DNA of 64,000 nucleotides from Ensifer sp. BR816 (GTDB lineage: Bacteria > Pseudomonadota > Alphaproteobacteria > Rhizobiales > Rhizobiaceae): the NCBI RefSeq assembly GCF_000378985.1, contig NZ_KB905370.1:2279830-2343829 (forward strand), read 5' to 3'. Below are positions 54,630 through 64,000 of this stretch, in pieces; positions within the stretch are counted from its first letter, which is position 1, and every line of letters begins with the position of its first letter. Position numbers and translations under genes: made by a program. The notes below the pieces were generated by a model that saw nothing but the letters and a program-made list of their open reading frames with translations, searched no databases and was not told the DNA's origin.

Positions 54630-55520
54630 ATGGCGAACCTCAACGACTTCACCTTCTTTGTCCACGTCGTGGACCACGGCGGTTTTGCGCCAGCGGCGCG
54701 TGCGCTCAACGTGCCGAAATCGACGCTCAGCAAGCGGGTGGCGGTGCTCGAGAAGAACCTCGGCGTCCGCCTCATAAACCGGACCTCGCGCCGCTTCGCG
54801 GTGACTGAAACGGGGGAAGACTTCTACCGCCACGCGGCGGCGATGCTGGTGGAGGCGGAAGCGGCGGAAAATGTCATCAAAGGCAGGCTTGCCGAACCGA
54901 GCGGCGCTGTCAGGATCACGGCTTCCGTTCCGACGGCGCAGCTTTCGCTAGCCCCGCTATTGCCCGAACTCGCGCTCGCCTATCCCAAGCTTCGCGTCGT
55001 CCTGCACGCGACTGACCGCTTTGTCGATATCGTCCAGGAAAGCTTCGATATGGCGGTGCGCGATCATTTTGCGCCGCTGCCGGACTCTGGTCTCGTGCAG
55101 CGCCGCGTCGGCACACAGAGCAAACTTCTCGTCGCCGCACCTGCCTATCTAAGAGAGCGGGGAGTGCCTGCACGAGCAGAGGCGTTGCAGGAGCACGATG
55201 GGCTGATGACGTCACTCACTTCGCTGGGCTGGCTGGTCGAGCACCAAGACGGCACGAGCGTGCAGATCTCACCCAATCCGCGCTTTGTGGCGGACGAATC
55301 CCGGGTGCTGCTGGCGGCCGCGGTGGCAGGACTTGGGGTAACCGCGCTGCCTGGCACGCTTTGCCAGGAGGAAATTGCAAGGGGTGCACTCGTCCACATC
55401 CTCCCGGAGTGGACTGCGGGCAAGGTGACGACGACGATACTGATGCCACATCGTCGCGGCCAATTGCCTTCGGTGCGTGCGACGATCGATTTCATAGCGG
55501 AGCGGCTCGGCGAAGGCTGA
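54630..55520 (+). CDS. LysR family transcriptional regulator (296 aa)
   Basis: Start at 54630 gives MANLNDFTFFVHVVDHGGF, the LysR helix-turn-helix with NVPKSTLSKRVAVLEKNLGVRL. The effector domain extends to IDFIAERLG, normal length. It belongs to the DmlR-like set that often controls adjacent SDR genes. The upstream ATG at 54564 adds 22 residues with no fit. Divergent from the SDR operon across the dyad at 54593-54609. Confidence 0.92.
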   Translation: MANLNDFTFFVHVVDHGGFAPAARALNVPKSTLSKRVAVLEKNLGVRLINRTSRRFAVTETGEDFYRHAAAMLVEAEAAENVIKGRLAEPSGAVRITASVPTAQLSLAPLLPELALAYPKLRVVLHATDRFVDIVQESFDMAVRDHFAPLPDSGLVQRRVGTQSKLLVAAPAYLRERGVPARAEALQEHDGLMTSLTSLGWLVEHQDGTSVQISPNPRFVADESRVLLAAAVAGLGVTALPGTLCQEEIARGALVHILPEWTAGKVTTTILMPHRRGQLPSVRATIDFIAERLGEG

Positions 55521-55522
55521 AG

Positions 55523-55549
55523 CAAAAAAGGCCCGCGCAAGCGGGCCTT
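55523..55549 (-). terminator. Rho-independent terminator after carA (possibly bidirectional)
   Basis: AAGGCCCGC-GCAA-GCGGGCCTT (55528-55549). On the minus strand the stem is followed by a TTTTTT run; on the plus strand it is followed by a weaker TTCATTCGTT run that could serve the LysR gene. Confidence 0.9.
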
Positions 55550-55570
55550 CATTCGTTCTCTTCGGCTTTC

Positions 55571-56776
55571 TCAGCGTTCAGCCAGCGCCGGCTCACCCTT
55601 CTTCTCGCGGATGAGGTTCAGGAAGCGACGGAAGAGATAGTGACTGTCCTGTGGGCCTGGGGAGGCTTCCGGGTGATGCTGGACGGAGAAGACCGGCTTG
55701 CCGCTCAAGCGCAGGCCGCAATTGGTGCCGTCGAAGAGGGAAATGTGAGTCTCTTCAACACCTTGCGGCAGCGATTTCGAATCGACCGCGAAGCCGTGGT
55801 TCATCGAGACGATCTCGACCTTGCCGGTCGTGTGATCCTTGACCGGATGGTTGGCGCCGTGGTGGCCCTGATGCATCTTTTCGGTCCTGGCGCCAAGCGC
55901 CAGCGCCAGCATCTGGTGACCGAGGCAGATGCCAAAGACCGGGATGTCGCTCTCCAGCAGGTTCTTGATCACCGGCACGGCATATTCGCCGGTGGCGGCC
56001 GGGTCGCCGGGGCCGTTCGACAGGAAGATGCCGTCCGGCTTGAGCGCCAGCACTTCCTCGGCGCTCGTCTCGGCCGGAACGACCGTGACCCGGCAATCAA
56101 GGCCGGCGAAGAGACGCAGGATATTGCGCTTGACGCCGTAGTCTAGCGCCACGACGTGATAGGCGGCTTCGGTTTCCCCGAGTGTCGAGTAGCCTTCGTT
56201 CCACACCCATGGCTTCTCGTTCCAGCGATAGGACTGACCCGATGTCGCGACCTTGGCAAGGTCGAGCCCCTCGAGACCGCTCCAGGCTTTTGCCTCGGCC
56301 TTCAGGGTCTCGATGTCGAAGACGCCGGCCGGATCATGGGCGATGACGGCGTTCGGCATGCCGTTCTCGCGGATCCAGGCGGTCAGCGCCCGCGTATCGA
56401 TGCCGCACAGCCCGATGACGCCGCGCGCCTTCAGCCAGGCGTCGAGGTGCTTGGCGGCACGATAGTTCGAAGGATCGGTGATGTCGGCCTTGAAGATCAC
56501 CCCGACAGCGCCGTGGCGGGCGGCGGGGGTCAGGTCCTCGATATCCTCGTCATTGGCGCCGATATTGCCGATATGCGGGAAGGTGAAGGTGACGATCTGG
56601 CCGAGATAGGAGGGGTCCGTGAGGATTTCCTGATACCCCGTCAGTGCCGTGTTGAAGCAGACCTCGGCCTGAACCTTGCCGGTCGCGCCGATGCCTTTGC
56701 CTTCGATCACCGTGCCGTCGGCCAGAACGAGCAGGGCAGTGGGTTTCTGGGTTGTCCATGCGGGTGTCGCGGTCAT
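55571..56776 (-). CDS. carA: Carbamoyl-phosphate synthase small subunit (401 aa)
   Basis: Glutaminase subunit that feeds ammonia to CarB for arginine and pyrimidine synthesis. The amidotransferase triad is visible: Cys in FGICLGHQMLALALG (near residue 290) and His in VQHHPEASPG near the C-terminus. The N-terminal domain has CFNTALTGYQEILTDPSY. A candidate promoter lies at 56907-56935, giving a leader of about 125 nt. carB is not adjacent in the window. Confidence 0.97.
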   Translation of the reverse strand: MTATPAWTTQKPTALLVLADGTVIEGKGIGATGKVQAEVCFNTALTGYQEILTDPSYLGQIVTFTFPHIGNIGANDEDIEDLTPAARHGAVGVIFKADITDPSNYRAAKHLDAWLKARGVIGLCGIDTRALTAWIRENGMPNAVIAHDPAGVFDIETLKAEAKAWSGLEGLDLAKVATSGQSYRWNEKPWVWNEGYSTLGETEAAYHVVALDYGVKRNILRLFAGLDCRVTVVPAETSAEEVLALKPDGIFLSNGPGDPAATGEYAVPVIKNLLESDIPVFGICLGHQMLALALGARTEKMHQGHHGANHPVKDHTTGKVEIVSMNHGFAVDSKSLPQGVEETHISLFDGTNCGLRLSGKPVFSVQHHPEASPGPQDSHYLFRRFLNLIREKKGEPALAER

Positions 56777-57099
56777 CGTTCCTATCCCGTTGCGGCGAAG
56801 GCGCGGCTTTAAAGCCGGTCGGTTCAGCCCATTTCAAATTGCATGCGGCATGGCGCGCGGAGTCCCGCGAGAAAGAGGTTCATGCCGATGTTCGTGCAGG
56901 TGCCGGAAAATAAACAAAGGCTTTACCGGGGTCAACCGGGCGCCCGCGAATTGCCCGGAAATAAAGTTCGTTACAATTCAATTGGTTGCGCGATAGGTTT
57001 GATTGTACCTGTCGCACTGGTTTAAGACGACGACGACAATGAGGCAAACGAGCCGGTCCGGTTGCAGGCAGCAGGGGGCGGCTCGGTAGGGAGAAAGAG
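56777..57099. other. Divergent carA - yqeY intergenic region
   Basis: This 323-bp region has no gene. It holds the carA promoter candidate (56907-56935) and, on the plus strand, the start region of yqeY. The yqeY ribosome site (GGAGAAAGAG) lies just before 57100. No attenuator-like structure was recognised in the carA leader by eye. Confidence 0.6.
56907..56935 (-). promoter_or_regulatory. Candidate sigma-70 promoter for carA
   Basis: Minus strand: TTGACC (-35, 56935-56930), a 17-nt spacer, and TATTTT (-10, 56912-56907), close to the rhizobial consensus CTTGAC-N17-CTATAT. Transcription would start about 125 nt before the carA start. Confidence 0.45.
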
Positions 57100-57549
57100 A
57101 TGCGCGAGCAATTCGCAAACGCCCTGAAGGAAGCGCTGAAGGCCAAGGATGCCCGGCGCACGTCGACGGTTCGGCTGATCCAGGCGGCGATCAAGGATCG
57201 CGACATCGCCAATCGCGGCCAGAGCAAGGGGCCGGCCGGCGATGACGAGATCATGCAGATCCTCGCCAAGATGATCAAGCAGCGCGAGGAATCGGCCCGC
57301 ATCTACGATGAGGGCGGTCGCCCGGAGCTTGCGGAGCAGGAGCGGCAGGAAATCGTCATCATCAACGCGTTCCTGCCCGAGCAGTTCTCCGAGGAGAAGG
57401 TGAGGGAGCTCTGCGCCGCGATCATCGCGGAAATCGGGGCTCAGGGCTTACGCGACATGGGTAAGGTCATGAATGCGCTGAAGGAGCGTTATCCCGGCCA
57501 GATGGATTTCGCCAAGGCGTCCAGCATCGTCAAGGAACTGTTGAATTAG
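57100..57549 (+). CDS. yqeY: GatB/YqeY domain protein (149 aa)
   Basis: A helical protein related to the C-terminal tRNA-recognition domain of GatB: MREQFANALKEALKAKDARR and RTSTVRLIQAAIKDRDI, and the end MDFAKASSIVKELLN. It is usually stand-alone and may help aminoacyl-tRNA amidation or quality control. It lies between carA and dnaG; this order is common in rhizobia. Confidence 0.92.
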   Translation: MREQFANALKEALKAKDARRTSTVRLIQAAIKDRDIANRGQSKGPAGDDEIMQILAKMIKQREESARIYDEGGRPELAEQERQEIVIINAFLPEQFSEEKVRELCAAIIAEIGAQGLRDMGKVMNALKERYPGQMDFAKASSIVKELLN

Positions 57550-57691
57550 TCCGCGGCGCTGCGCCTGATCGGCGGCGCTGCCTCAGTTTCCCGCCTGCTT
57601 AGATAGCCGCCTGTGAAAAGCGGGCAAGACCGAGAGGAACGGTGGCTTCCTCCGGCCAGGCCGCTTATATGGAAGCTGGCCAGAGGTATCC

Positions 57692-59677
57692 ATGCGCTTT
57701 TCACCGTCCTTCCTTGACGAGATCCGCGACCGCGTTCCGATTTCGGACGTGATCGGCAAGCGCGTCACCTGGGACCGGCGCAAGACCAATGTGTCGCGCG
57801 GCGACTACTGGGCCTGCTGCCCCTTCCACGGCGAGAAGTCGCCGAGCTTCCACTGCGAGGATCGCAAGGGCCGCTATCACTGCTTCGGCTGCGGGGTCTC
57901 CGGCGACCATTTCCGCTTCCTGACCGATCTCGAGGGCCTGAGTTTTCCCGAAGCGGTGCAGCTGATCGCCGACATGGCAGGCGTCGCCATGCCGCAGCCC
58001 GACCCGCAGGCAGAGCGTCGGGAGAAGGAACGGACGAGCCTGCTCGACGTCATGGAACTGGCGACGCAGTTCTTTCAGGACCAGCTTCAGACCGCGATCG
58101 GCGCCAAGGCGCGCGCCTATCTGCGCGAACGGGGCCTCACCGGCCGCACGATCGAGACCTTCCGGCTGGGCTATGCGCCGGACAGCCGCAACGCGTTGAA
58201 GGAATTTCTCGCCGGCAAGGGGGTCGGCAAGGAGCAGATCGAAGCCTGCGGCCTTGTCGTCCATGGGCCGGACGTCCCGGTCTCTTACGACCGCTTTCGC
58301 GACCGGATCATGTTTCCGATCCTCTCGGCGCGCGAAAAGGTGATCGCCTTCGGCGGCCGGGCGATGTCCGCGGACGCACCGGCCAAATATCTGAACTCCA
58401 ACGAGACCGAGCTCTTTCACAAGGGCAATGTGCTCTTCAATTTCGCGCGCGCCCGGCGCGCTTCGCAGGGCGCCGATGGCGCGGGCACGATCATCGCCGT
58501 CGAAGGCTATATGGACGTGATCGCGCTGCACCAGGCGGGCATCGAGAACGCCGTGGCGCCGCTCGGCACGGCGCTGACCGAGAACCAGCTCGACCTCCTC
58601 TGGAAGATGACGCCCCAGCCTGTGCTTTGCTTCGACGGCGACGGAGCGGGCATCCGGGCGGCCAACCGTGCCGTCGACCTGGCGCTTCCGCATCTGAAAC
58701 CCGGCCGGTCGGTCCGTTTCGCCATGCTGCCCGATGGCAAGGATCCGGACGACCTCGTCCGCCATGAGGGACGCGAGCCGTTCGACAAGGTGCTCGCCAA
58801 TGCCCGATCGCTGGCGGAGATGGTCTGGATGCGCGAGGTTCAGGGCGGAGGGTTCGACACGCCGGAAAAGCGCGCCGAGCTCGAAGCGCGGTTGAGACAG
58901 GTGATCGCCGTCATCGCCGACGAAAGCGTGCGCCGCCATTACGGCCAGGACATGCGCGACCGGCTGAACGCCTTCTTGCAGGTGAGCGCGCCGTTCAGGG
59001 GCGAGCGGCGGCCGTTCGAGCGCGGTGGGCGCGAGCGCGGTGGGCGGCAAGGCGGTTTTCGCCAAGCCGGCGACCGGAACGCCGGCCCGACGTCGATTTC
59101 CGATCGGCTGGCGCGCTCGTCGCTCGTCAGCGGTCAGCAGGCGGCGCCGATGCTGCGCGAGAGCGTGCTCGCGCTGACGATCGTCAATCATCCGCAACTG
59201 CTTTTCGACGAATATGACGAGATCTCGACGATCGAGTTCGATCATCGCGAGTTACAGCGTTGCTGGGCGTCTGTCCTGAACGCCGCGGCGGCAAACGGCC
59301 CGCGGCTGACGCGGGAAGGGCTCGTCGAGCAATTGGAGGCCGAAGGTTTCGCCCCTTTGATCGGCGCGCTCGACCAGCAGATTCGCTATGCGCGTCTGTG
59401 GACCGCGACGACGGCGGCTGCACCCGAGGATGCGCGCGAGGGCTATCTGCAGGCGCTTGCGCTGCACAAGCGCACGAAGGCGCTCAATTGGCAGCGCCGC
59501 GAGCTCGAGCGGGAACTGGCGCACGCCACCGAGGAAGGCGATCTCGAGGCCGTGCCGCAACTGTTGCGCACGCTACAGGAGGTTCAGTTGGAAGTCACCC
59601 GGCTCGAGAACCAGGAAGCGATCATCGAAGGTTTTGGCGTGCTTTCGGGGAGAGTGAAGGGGCCGGCGGCGAGGTGA
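57692..59677 (+). CDS. dnaG: DNA primase (661 aa)
   Basis: Synthesises RNA primers at the replication fork. The N-terminal CHC2 zinc finger is CPFHGEKSPSFHCEDRK with CFGCGVSGDHF (residues about 36-76), the TOPRIM domain has IIAVEGYMDVIALHQAG and CFDGDGAGIRAANRA, and the C-terminal helicase-binding domain ends with LLRTLQEVQLEVTRLENQ. A Gly/Arg-rich linker (RRPFERGGRERGGRQGG) lies near residue 435-455. Start MRFSPSFLDEIRDRVPI is typical. rpoD is not directly downstream; a repeat and recQ follow. Confidence 0.97.
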   Translation: MRFSPSFLDEIRDRVPISDVIGKRVTWDRRKTNVSRGDYWACCPFHGEKSPSFHCEDRKGRYHCFGCGVSGDHFRFLTDLEGLSFPEAVQLIADMAGVAMPQPDPQAERREKERTSLLDVMELATQFFQDQLQTAIGAKARAYLRERGLTGRTIETFRLGYAPDSRNALKEFLAGKGVGKEQIEACGLVVHGPDVPVSYDRFRDRIMFPILSAREKVIAFGGRAMSADAPAKYLNSNETELFHKGNVLFNFARARRASQGADGAGTIIAVEGYMDVIALHQAGIENAVAPLGTALTENQLDLLWKMTPQPVLCFDGDGAGIRAANRAVDLALPHLKPGRSVRFAMLPDGKDPDDLVRHEGREPFDKVLANARSLAEMVWMREVQGGGFDTPEKRAELEARLRQVIAVIADESVRRHYGQDMRDRLNAFLQVSAPFRGERRPFERGGRERGGRQGGFRQAGDRNAGPTSISDRLARSSLVSGQQAAPMLRESVLALTIVNHPQLLFDEYDEISTIEFDHRELQRCWASVLNAAAANGPRLTREGLVEQLEAEGFAPLIGALDQQIRYARLWTATTAAAPEDAREGYLQALALHKRTKALNWQRRELERELAHATEEGDLEAVPQLLRTLQEVQLEVTRLENQEAIIEGFGVLSGRVKGPAAR

Positions 59678-59696
59678 TTTCCTTCCGCGAATTGCC

Positions 59697-59904
59697 CCTC
59701 ATCCGCCTGCCGGCACCTTCTCCCCGCAAGCGGGGCGAAGGGACTCGAGGCACTCGCTCTGCCCCGCATTTTCCGCCTCCAGAGTATGAGGCGACTGTCA
59801 ACGGAGCGCACACCTGTCCCCTCGCCGCGCTTGCGGGAGAGGGCTAGTCCTCGGGCTAAACCCTGGGTTAAACCCGAGGAGAGGGGCAAAGCTGCAGGAT
59901 GAGG
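59697..59904. repeat. RIME-like mosaic repeat element, long copy (about 208 bp)
   Basis: The element is bounded by CCTCATCC (59697-59704) and GGATGAGG (59897-59904). Internal blocks are the CCTTCTCCCCGC / GCGGGGCGAAGG hairpin (59716-59740), GTCCCCTCGCCGCGC, CTAGTCCTCGGGC and CCCGAGGAGAGGGG. The same blocks occur at 29006-29121 on the other strand, and partly at 22266. It fills the dnaG-recQ interval. It resembles the RIME elements described in Rhizobium. Confidence 0.8.
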
Positions 59905-59976
59905 CGCAAGTCAACCCTTGTTCGTTTGCATCCACCGTTTCCAATTCTCATACTGCCCGCCGACGAAAGCGATTTC

Positions 59977-61845
59977 ATGCCATACAATGACGACGCCTCC
60001 ACCGTCCGCCCCTTCGACACCGAGGACGCCCGCAATCCGCTCGATATTCTCAAGCGCGTCTACGGCTACTCCGCCTTCCGCGGTCAGCAGCAGGCCGTCG
60101 TCGAGCACGTCGTTACAGGTGGGGACGCGGTCGTGCTTTTCCCGACCGGGGCCGGCAAGTCGCTTTGCTTCCAGATCCCGGCACTTTGCCGCAAGGGCCT
60201 CGGCATTGTCGTCTCGCCGCTGATCGCGTTGATGCGCGACCAGGTGGAGGCGCTGAAGCAGGTCGGCATTCGTGCGGCGGCGCTCAATTCCTCGCTCAGC
60301 CGCGACGAGGCGATCGCCGTCCGTCGCGCGCTTTCGGCGGATGAACTGGACCTCCTCTATGTCACGCCCGAGCGCGCGGTCACCGACGGTTTCGCCGAAA
60401 TGATCGGTGACATGGACATCGCCCTCTTTGCGATCGACGAGGCGCATTGCGTGTCGCAATGGGGACACGATTTCCGGCCCGAATACCGTGGACTTGATTG
60501 CCTTGCCGCGCGTTTTCCGGGCGTGCCGCGCATCGCTCTGACGGCCACTGCCGATCCGCACACCCGCGACGACATCGTCGAGCGGCTGGCGCTTCGCGGC
60601 GCGCGGGTCTTTACCTCCAGCTTCGATCGGCCGAACATCGCCTACGAGATCGTCGAACGCGACCAGCCGCGCCAGCAGCTCTTGCGCTTCCTGTCGCGCT
60701 TCAAGGATTCGAGCGGCATCGTCTATTGTCTGTCGCGTGCCAAGGTCGAGGATACGGCCGAGTGGCTGAACGGACAGGGTATCCGCGCGCTGCCCTATCA
60801 CGCCGGAATGGACCGCGCCTTGCGCGATCGGCATCAGGACGCCTTTCTGAAAGAGGAAAATCTCTGCCTGGTCGCGACCGTCGCCTTCGGCATGGGGATC
60901 GACAAGCCGGATGTGCGTTATGTCGCGCATCTCGATCTGCCCGGCTCGGTCGAGGCTTACTATCAGGAAACGGGAAGGGCCGGGCGCGACGGATTGCCGT
61001 CCGAAGTGTGGATGGCCTATGGCATGGCCGATGTTATACAGCGCCGACGGATGATCGACGAGGGCGGCGCGCCGGACGAGATCAAGCGCATCGAACGGTC
61101 AAAGCTTAATTCCCTGCTGGCGATCTGCGAGACGGCCGGCTGCCGGAGGCAAGCGATCCTTGCGCATTTCGGCGAGGCGCATCCCGGCCGTTGCGGTCAC
61201 TGCGACACCTGCCTGAAGCCCGTCGAGACCTGGGACGGCACGGAGGCGGCGATCAAGGCGCTCGCCGCCGTCTATCGGACCGGCGAGCGGTTCGGCACCG
61301 GCCATGTGGTCGACGTGTTGATGGGGGCAGTCAACGAGAAGACCGAGCGCTTCGGCCATGTCGACATGCCGGTCTTCGGCGCCGGCAAGGACCTGCCGGC
61401 GCGAACCTGGCAATCGGTTTTCAGGCAATTGCTCGCAATGGGGCTGATCACCGTCGATCACGCTGCCTTTGGCGCCTTGAAACTCGAGCCGGAAGCGCGA
61501 GCGGTGTTCAAGCGCGAGCGGCAGGTGCTCTTCCGCAAGGATCGGCCGAGTTCCGGCAAGGCGGCGCGCGGGCAGAAATCGGCCTCGGCCCGCGAGCGTT
61601 CGGACCTTGCCGGCTCCGATCTTGAGCTTTTCGAGAAGCTGCGCGCCGAGCGGTTTTCGATCGCCAAGGATTTAAACGTCCCGCCCTATGTCGTCTTCCC
61701 GGACACGACCTTGATCGCGCTCGCCAAGCAGCGTCCGCGCGACTTCGACGATCTCATCGACATTCCCGGTATCGGGGAGAGCAAGCGGGAGAGATATGGC
61801 GAGGCCTTCCTGGCGGTCATCGATGCGTTCGAAGAGGGCGGCTGA
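59977..61845 (+). CDS. recQ: ATP-dependent DNA helicase RecQ (622 aa)
   Basis: Start at 59977 gives [21 protein letters not shown]; an ATG at 59899 lies in the repeat. Walker A is [11 protein letters not shown] and the DEAH box is [19 protein letters not shown]. Helicase motif VI is [15 protein letters not shown]. The zinc-binding and winged-helix domains follow (HCDTCLKP region), and the C-terminal HRDC domain is [17 protein letters not shown] to [11 protein letters not shown]. Acts in recombination-linked repair. The ribosome site before 59977 is weak. Confidence 0.96.
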   Translation: MPYNDDASTVRPFDTEDARNPLDILKRVYGYSAFRGQQQAVVEHVVTGGDAVVLFPTGAGKSLCFQIPALCRKGLGIVVSPLIALMRDQVEALKQVGIRAAALNSSLSRDEAIAVRRALSADELDLLYVTPERAVTDGFAEMIGDMDIALFAIDEAHCVSQWGHDFRPEYRGLDCLAARFPGVPRIALTATADPHTRDDIVERLALRGARVFTSSFDRPNIAYEIVERDQPRQQLLRFLSRFKDSSGIVYCLSRAKVEDTAEWLNGQGIRALPYHAGMDRALRDRHQDAFLKEENLCLVATVAFGMGIDKPDVRYVAHLDLPGSVEAYYQETGRAGRDGLPSEVWMAYGMADVIQRRRMIDEGGAPDEIKRIERSKLNSLLAICETAGCRRQAILAHFGEAHPGRCGHCDTCLKPVETWDGTEAAIKALAAVYRTGERFGTGHVVDVLMGAVNEKTERFGHVDMPVFGAGKDLPARTWQSVFRQLLAMGLITVDHAAFGALKLEPEARAVFKRERQVLFRKDRPSSGKAARGQKSASARERSDLAGSDLELFEKLRAERFSIAKDLNVPPYVVFPDTTLIALAKQRPRDFDDLIDIPGIGESKRERYGEAFLAVIDAFEEGG

Positions 61846-62073
61846 GAAGGGCAGGTGTTCCCCGACGAAGCTGAGGCTGGTTGGACGTCGACTTCCGCTC
61901 CCTCATGCCGGCGCTTGTCAGAGGGATTCAGCAGCGCCGCGTCGGCGGCGCGGAAGTTGCTTGAATCCTGCGCGTTTCACCTCAACAATGCGCTGAGAAA
62001 GTGCTGCACATCGAAAATTGGCATGCTATTTGTCTAGACGTGAAATTCTTTTCCCTCTTCGAAAGCGGCTGCC

Positions 62074-63261
62074 ATGACCTCTGCCTTCCTCTCCCACCTG
62101 CGTTCGGAACTCGATGGCCTGAAGCAGGCCGGGCTCTACAAGTCCGAGCGCGTCATCACCTCCAAGCAGGCGGGCGAGATCGAAGTCGGTTCCGGCGAAA
62201 GGGTCCTGAACTTCTGCGCCAACAACTATCTGGGCCTTGCCGACAGCGAGGAACTTGCCGATGCCGGCAAGAAGGCGCTCGACCGCTACGGCTACGGCAT
62301 GGCCTCGGTGCGCTTCATCTGCGGCACGCAGGAGGAGCACAAGCAACTGGAGGCGCGCATCTCCTCCTTTCTCGGCATGGAGGACACGATCCTCTATTCC
62401 TCCTGCTTCGATGCCAATGGCGGGCTGTTCGAGACCCTGCTCGGCGAGGAGGACGCGATCATCTCGGACGCGTTGAATCACGCTTCGATCATCGACGGCG
62501 TGCGGCTCTCCAAGGCTAAGCGCTTCCGCTACGCCAATAACGACATGGCGGCGCTGGAGGAGGAGTTGAAGAAGGCCGAGGGCAGTCGCTTCAAGCTGAT
62601 CGCCACCGACGGCGTCTTTTCCATGGACGGCATCATCGCCAACCTGAAGGGCGTCTGCGATCTGGCGGAGAAATACGGTGCCATGGTCATGGTCGACGAC
62701 AGCCATGCGGTCGGATTCGTCGGCAAGCATGGCCGCGGCTCGGCCGAGCATTGCGGCGTCGAGGGGCGGGTCGATATCATCACCGGCACCCTCGGCAAGG
62801 CGCTTGGCGGTGCCTCGGGCGGCTACACCTCGGGCAAGGCCGAGGTCGTCGACTGGCTGCGCCAGCGGTCGCGGCCCTATCTCTTCTCCAATACGCTCGC
62901 TCCGGTGATCGCCGCGGCCTCGCTCAAGGTCTTCGAACTGATCGACAACGGCGATGCGCTTCGCGAGCGGCTTTATGCCAACTCCGCACTGTTCCGGGCC
63001 GAGATGTCGAAACTCGGCTTTACGCTGGCCGGCGAGGGGCACCCGATCATTCCCGTCATGCTGGGCGATGCGGCGCTGGCGCAGGAGATGGCGGCCCGCA
63101 TGCTGGAGAAAGGCGTCTACGTCATCGGCTTTTCCTTCCCTGTGGTGCCGAGAGGACAGGCGCGCATCCGCACCCAGATGTCGGCGGCGCACAGTGAGGC
63201 GGACGTGCGGCGTGTGATTGCGGTGTTCGAGGAAGTGGGACGCGAACTAGGGGTGATCTGA
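62074..63261 (+). CDS. kbl: Glycine C-acetyltransferase (2-amino-3-ketobutyrate CoA ligase, 395 aa)
   Basis: A PLP enzyme that splits 2-amino-3-ketobutyrate with CoA to glycine and acetyl-Co[13 protein letters not shown] and the PLP Lys loop [19 protein letters not shown] are the class II alpha-oxoamine synthase signatures. [18 protein letters not shown] is the cofactor-binding Asp/His segment. It forms the threonine catabolic pair with tdh, 38 bp downstream. A weakly defined promoter lies in 61846-62073. Confidence 0.96.
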   Translation: MTSAFLSHLRSELDGLKQAGLYKSERVITSKQAGEIEVGSGERVLNFCANNYLGLADSEELADAGKKALDRYGYGMASVRFICGTQEEHKQLEARISSFLGMEDTILYSSCFDANGGLFETLLGEEDAIISDALNHASIIDGVRLSKAKRFRYANNDMAALEEELKKAEGSRFKLIATDGVFSMDGIIANLKGVCDLAEKYGAMVMVDDSHAVGFVGKHGRGSAEHCGVEGRVDIITGTLGKALGGASGGYTSGKAEVVDWLRQRSRPYLFSNTLAPVIAAASLKVFELIDNGDALRERLYANSALFRAEMSKLGFTLAGEGHPIIPVMLGDAALAQEMAARMLEKGVYVIGFSFPVVPRGQARIRTQMSAAHSEADVRRVIAVFEEVGRELGVI

Positions 63262-63299
63262 GTAAGCTGCGTGAGGCGCGGGGGAGCGAGGATAGTGCA

Positions 63300-64000
63300 A
63301 TGACCAACATGATGAAGGCGCTGGTCAAGACGAAGCCGGAGGTCGGGCTGTGGATGGAACGCGTACCGGTGCCGGAGGTCGGGCCGAACGATGTGCTGAT
63401 CCGCGTCAAGAAATCGGCGATCTGCGGTACCGATGTCCATATCTGGAACTGGGACCAGTGGGCACAGAAGACCATTCCCGTGCCGATGGTCGTCGGCCAT
63501 GAGTTCATGGGCGAAATCGCCGAGGTTGGCTCGGCGGTCACCAAGCACCATGTTGGTGAGCGGGTTTCCGGCGAGGGCCATATCGTCTGCGGCAAGTGCC
63601 GCAATTGCCGGGCGGGCAGGGGGCATCTCTGCCGTAACACGCTCGGCGTCGGCGTCAACCGACCGGGCTCTTTCGCCGAGTTCGTCTGCCTGCCGGAATA
63701 TAATGTCGTGACGATCCCGGACGACGTGCCGGACGAGATCGCCGCGATCTTCGATCCGTTCGGCAACGCGGTGCACACGGCGCTTTCCTTCGACCTCGTC
63801 GGCGAGGACGTGCTCGTCACCGGCGCCGGACCGATCGGCATCATGGGTGCGCTGGTCGCCAAGCGGTCGGGCGCACGCAAGGTGGTGATCACCGACATCA
63901 ACCCGGTGCGCCTCGACCTCGCCCGTAAGCTCGGGATCGACTATGTCGTCGATGCATCGAAACAGAATCTCGCCGATGTGATGCGCTCGATCGGCATGAC
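63300..64000 (+). CDS. tdh: L-threonine 3-dehydrogenase (3' end outside the window)
   Basis: A zinc-dependent medium-chain dehydrogenase. [19 protein letters not shown], the catalytic zinc region [13 protein letters not shown] with [12 protein letters not shown], and the structural zinc [15 protein letters not shown] are intact. The NAD loop GAGPIGIMG lies near residue 178. Oxidises threonine to 2-amino-3-ketobutyrate, which Kbl then cleaves. The GCGAGGA ribosome site sets the start at 63300. About 234 codons are present; the usual length is about 345. Confidence 0.96.
   Translation, partial: MTNMMKALVKTKPEVGLWMERVPVPEVGPNDVLIRVKKSAICGTDVHIWNWDQWAQKTIPVPMVVGHEFMGEIAEVGSAVTKHHVGERVSGEGHIVCGKCRNCRAGRGHLCRNTLGVGVNRPGSFAEFVCLPEYNVVTIPDDVPDEIAAIFDPFGNAVHTALSFDLVGEDVLVTGAGPIGIMGALVAKRSGARKVVITDINPVRLDLARKLGIDYVVDASKQNLADVMRSIGM

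Overview
The window is GC-rich chromosomal DNA from an alphaproteobacterium of the order Rhizobiales. Protein sequences and local gene order point to Sinorhizobium/Ensifer: an aatA - carA - yqeY - dnaG - recQ - kbl - tdh run, a cspA/BA14K neighbourhood, rhizobial palindromic intergenic repeats and a RIME-like mosaic element. This assignment rests on recognition; no database search was run. Both window edges cut genes: the 3' part of a glutathionyl-hydroquinone reductase gene on the left and of tdh on the right.

Layout. 1-2.9 kb: yqjG-like reductase, a GNAT acetyltransferase, and a decayed IS4-family element sitting in the centre of a palindromic repeat. 2.9-9.7 kb: a minus-strand four-gene MoxR ATPase / DUF58 / BatA-DUF4159 / membrane VWA-like operon. 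10-12.5 kb: a plus-strand overlapping trio of DUF1285, Nudix CoA pyrophosphatase and CCA-adding enzyme. 12.5-15.7 kb: DUF1059 protein, apt, two MaoC-type hydratases, ychF. 15.8-21.4 kb: an accessory-looking stretch with a stand-alone clpS, a LysR regulator, a 1012-residue RTX protein and small genes. 21.5-26.5 kb: pth, an orphan periplasmic binding protein, a GGDEF-EAL membrane protein and rplY. 26.6-32.2 kb: BenE-type transporter, GAF/Fis-type regulator, aldehyde dehydrogenase, DUF779 protein and a PEP mutase/isocitrate lyase-like protein. 32.3-38.5 kb: prs, a lipoprotein, an M24-fold hydrolase, pgeF, midA-type methyltransferase and lgt. 38.7-41.3 kb: ubiK, ybjN, proC, csaA. 41.4-44.2 kb: histidine kinase, OmpR-type regulator and MarR-type regulator (petR/petP-like). 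44.3-51.1 kb: SH3/DUF1236 and BA14K envelope proteins, MBL hydrolase, cspA, DMT transporter, DUF3052 protein, PQQ sugar dehydrogenase and two small membrane proteins. 51.5-64 kb: aatA, an SDR/reductase pair with a divergent LysR regulator, carA, yqeY, dnaG, recQ, kbl and tdh.

Most genes are housekeeping genes in known families, and no clear new defence or biosynthetic system is visible. The items most worth a second look are a candidate structured small RNA at 44.3-44.4 kb, a dense cluster of GANTC methylation sites upstream of ybjN-proC, the six-module architecture of the RTX protein, the IS inserted in the middle of a palindrome, and the aldehyde dehydrogenase locus (a Fis-type regulator without an AAA+ domain, a candidate operator, a cysteine-rich DUF779 partner and a perfect intercistronic hairpin).
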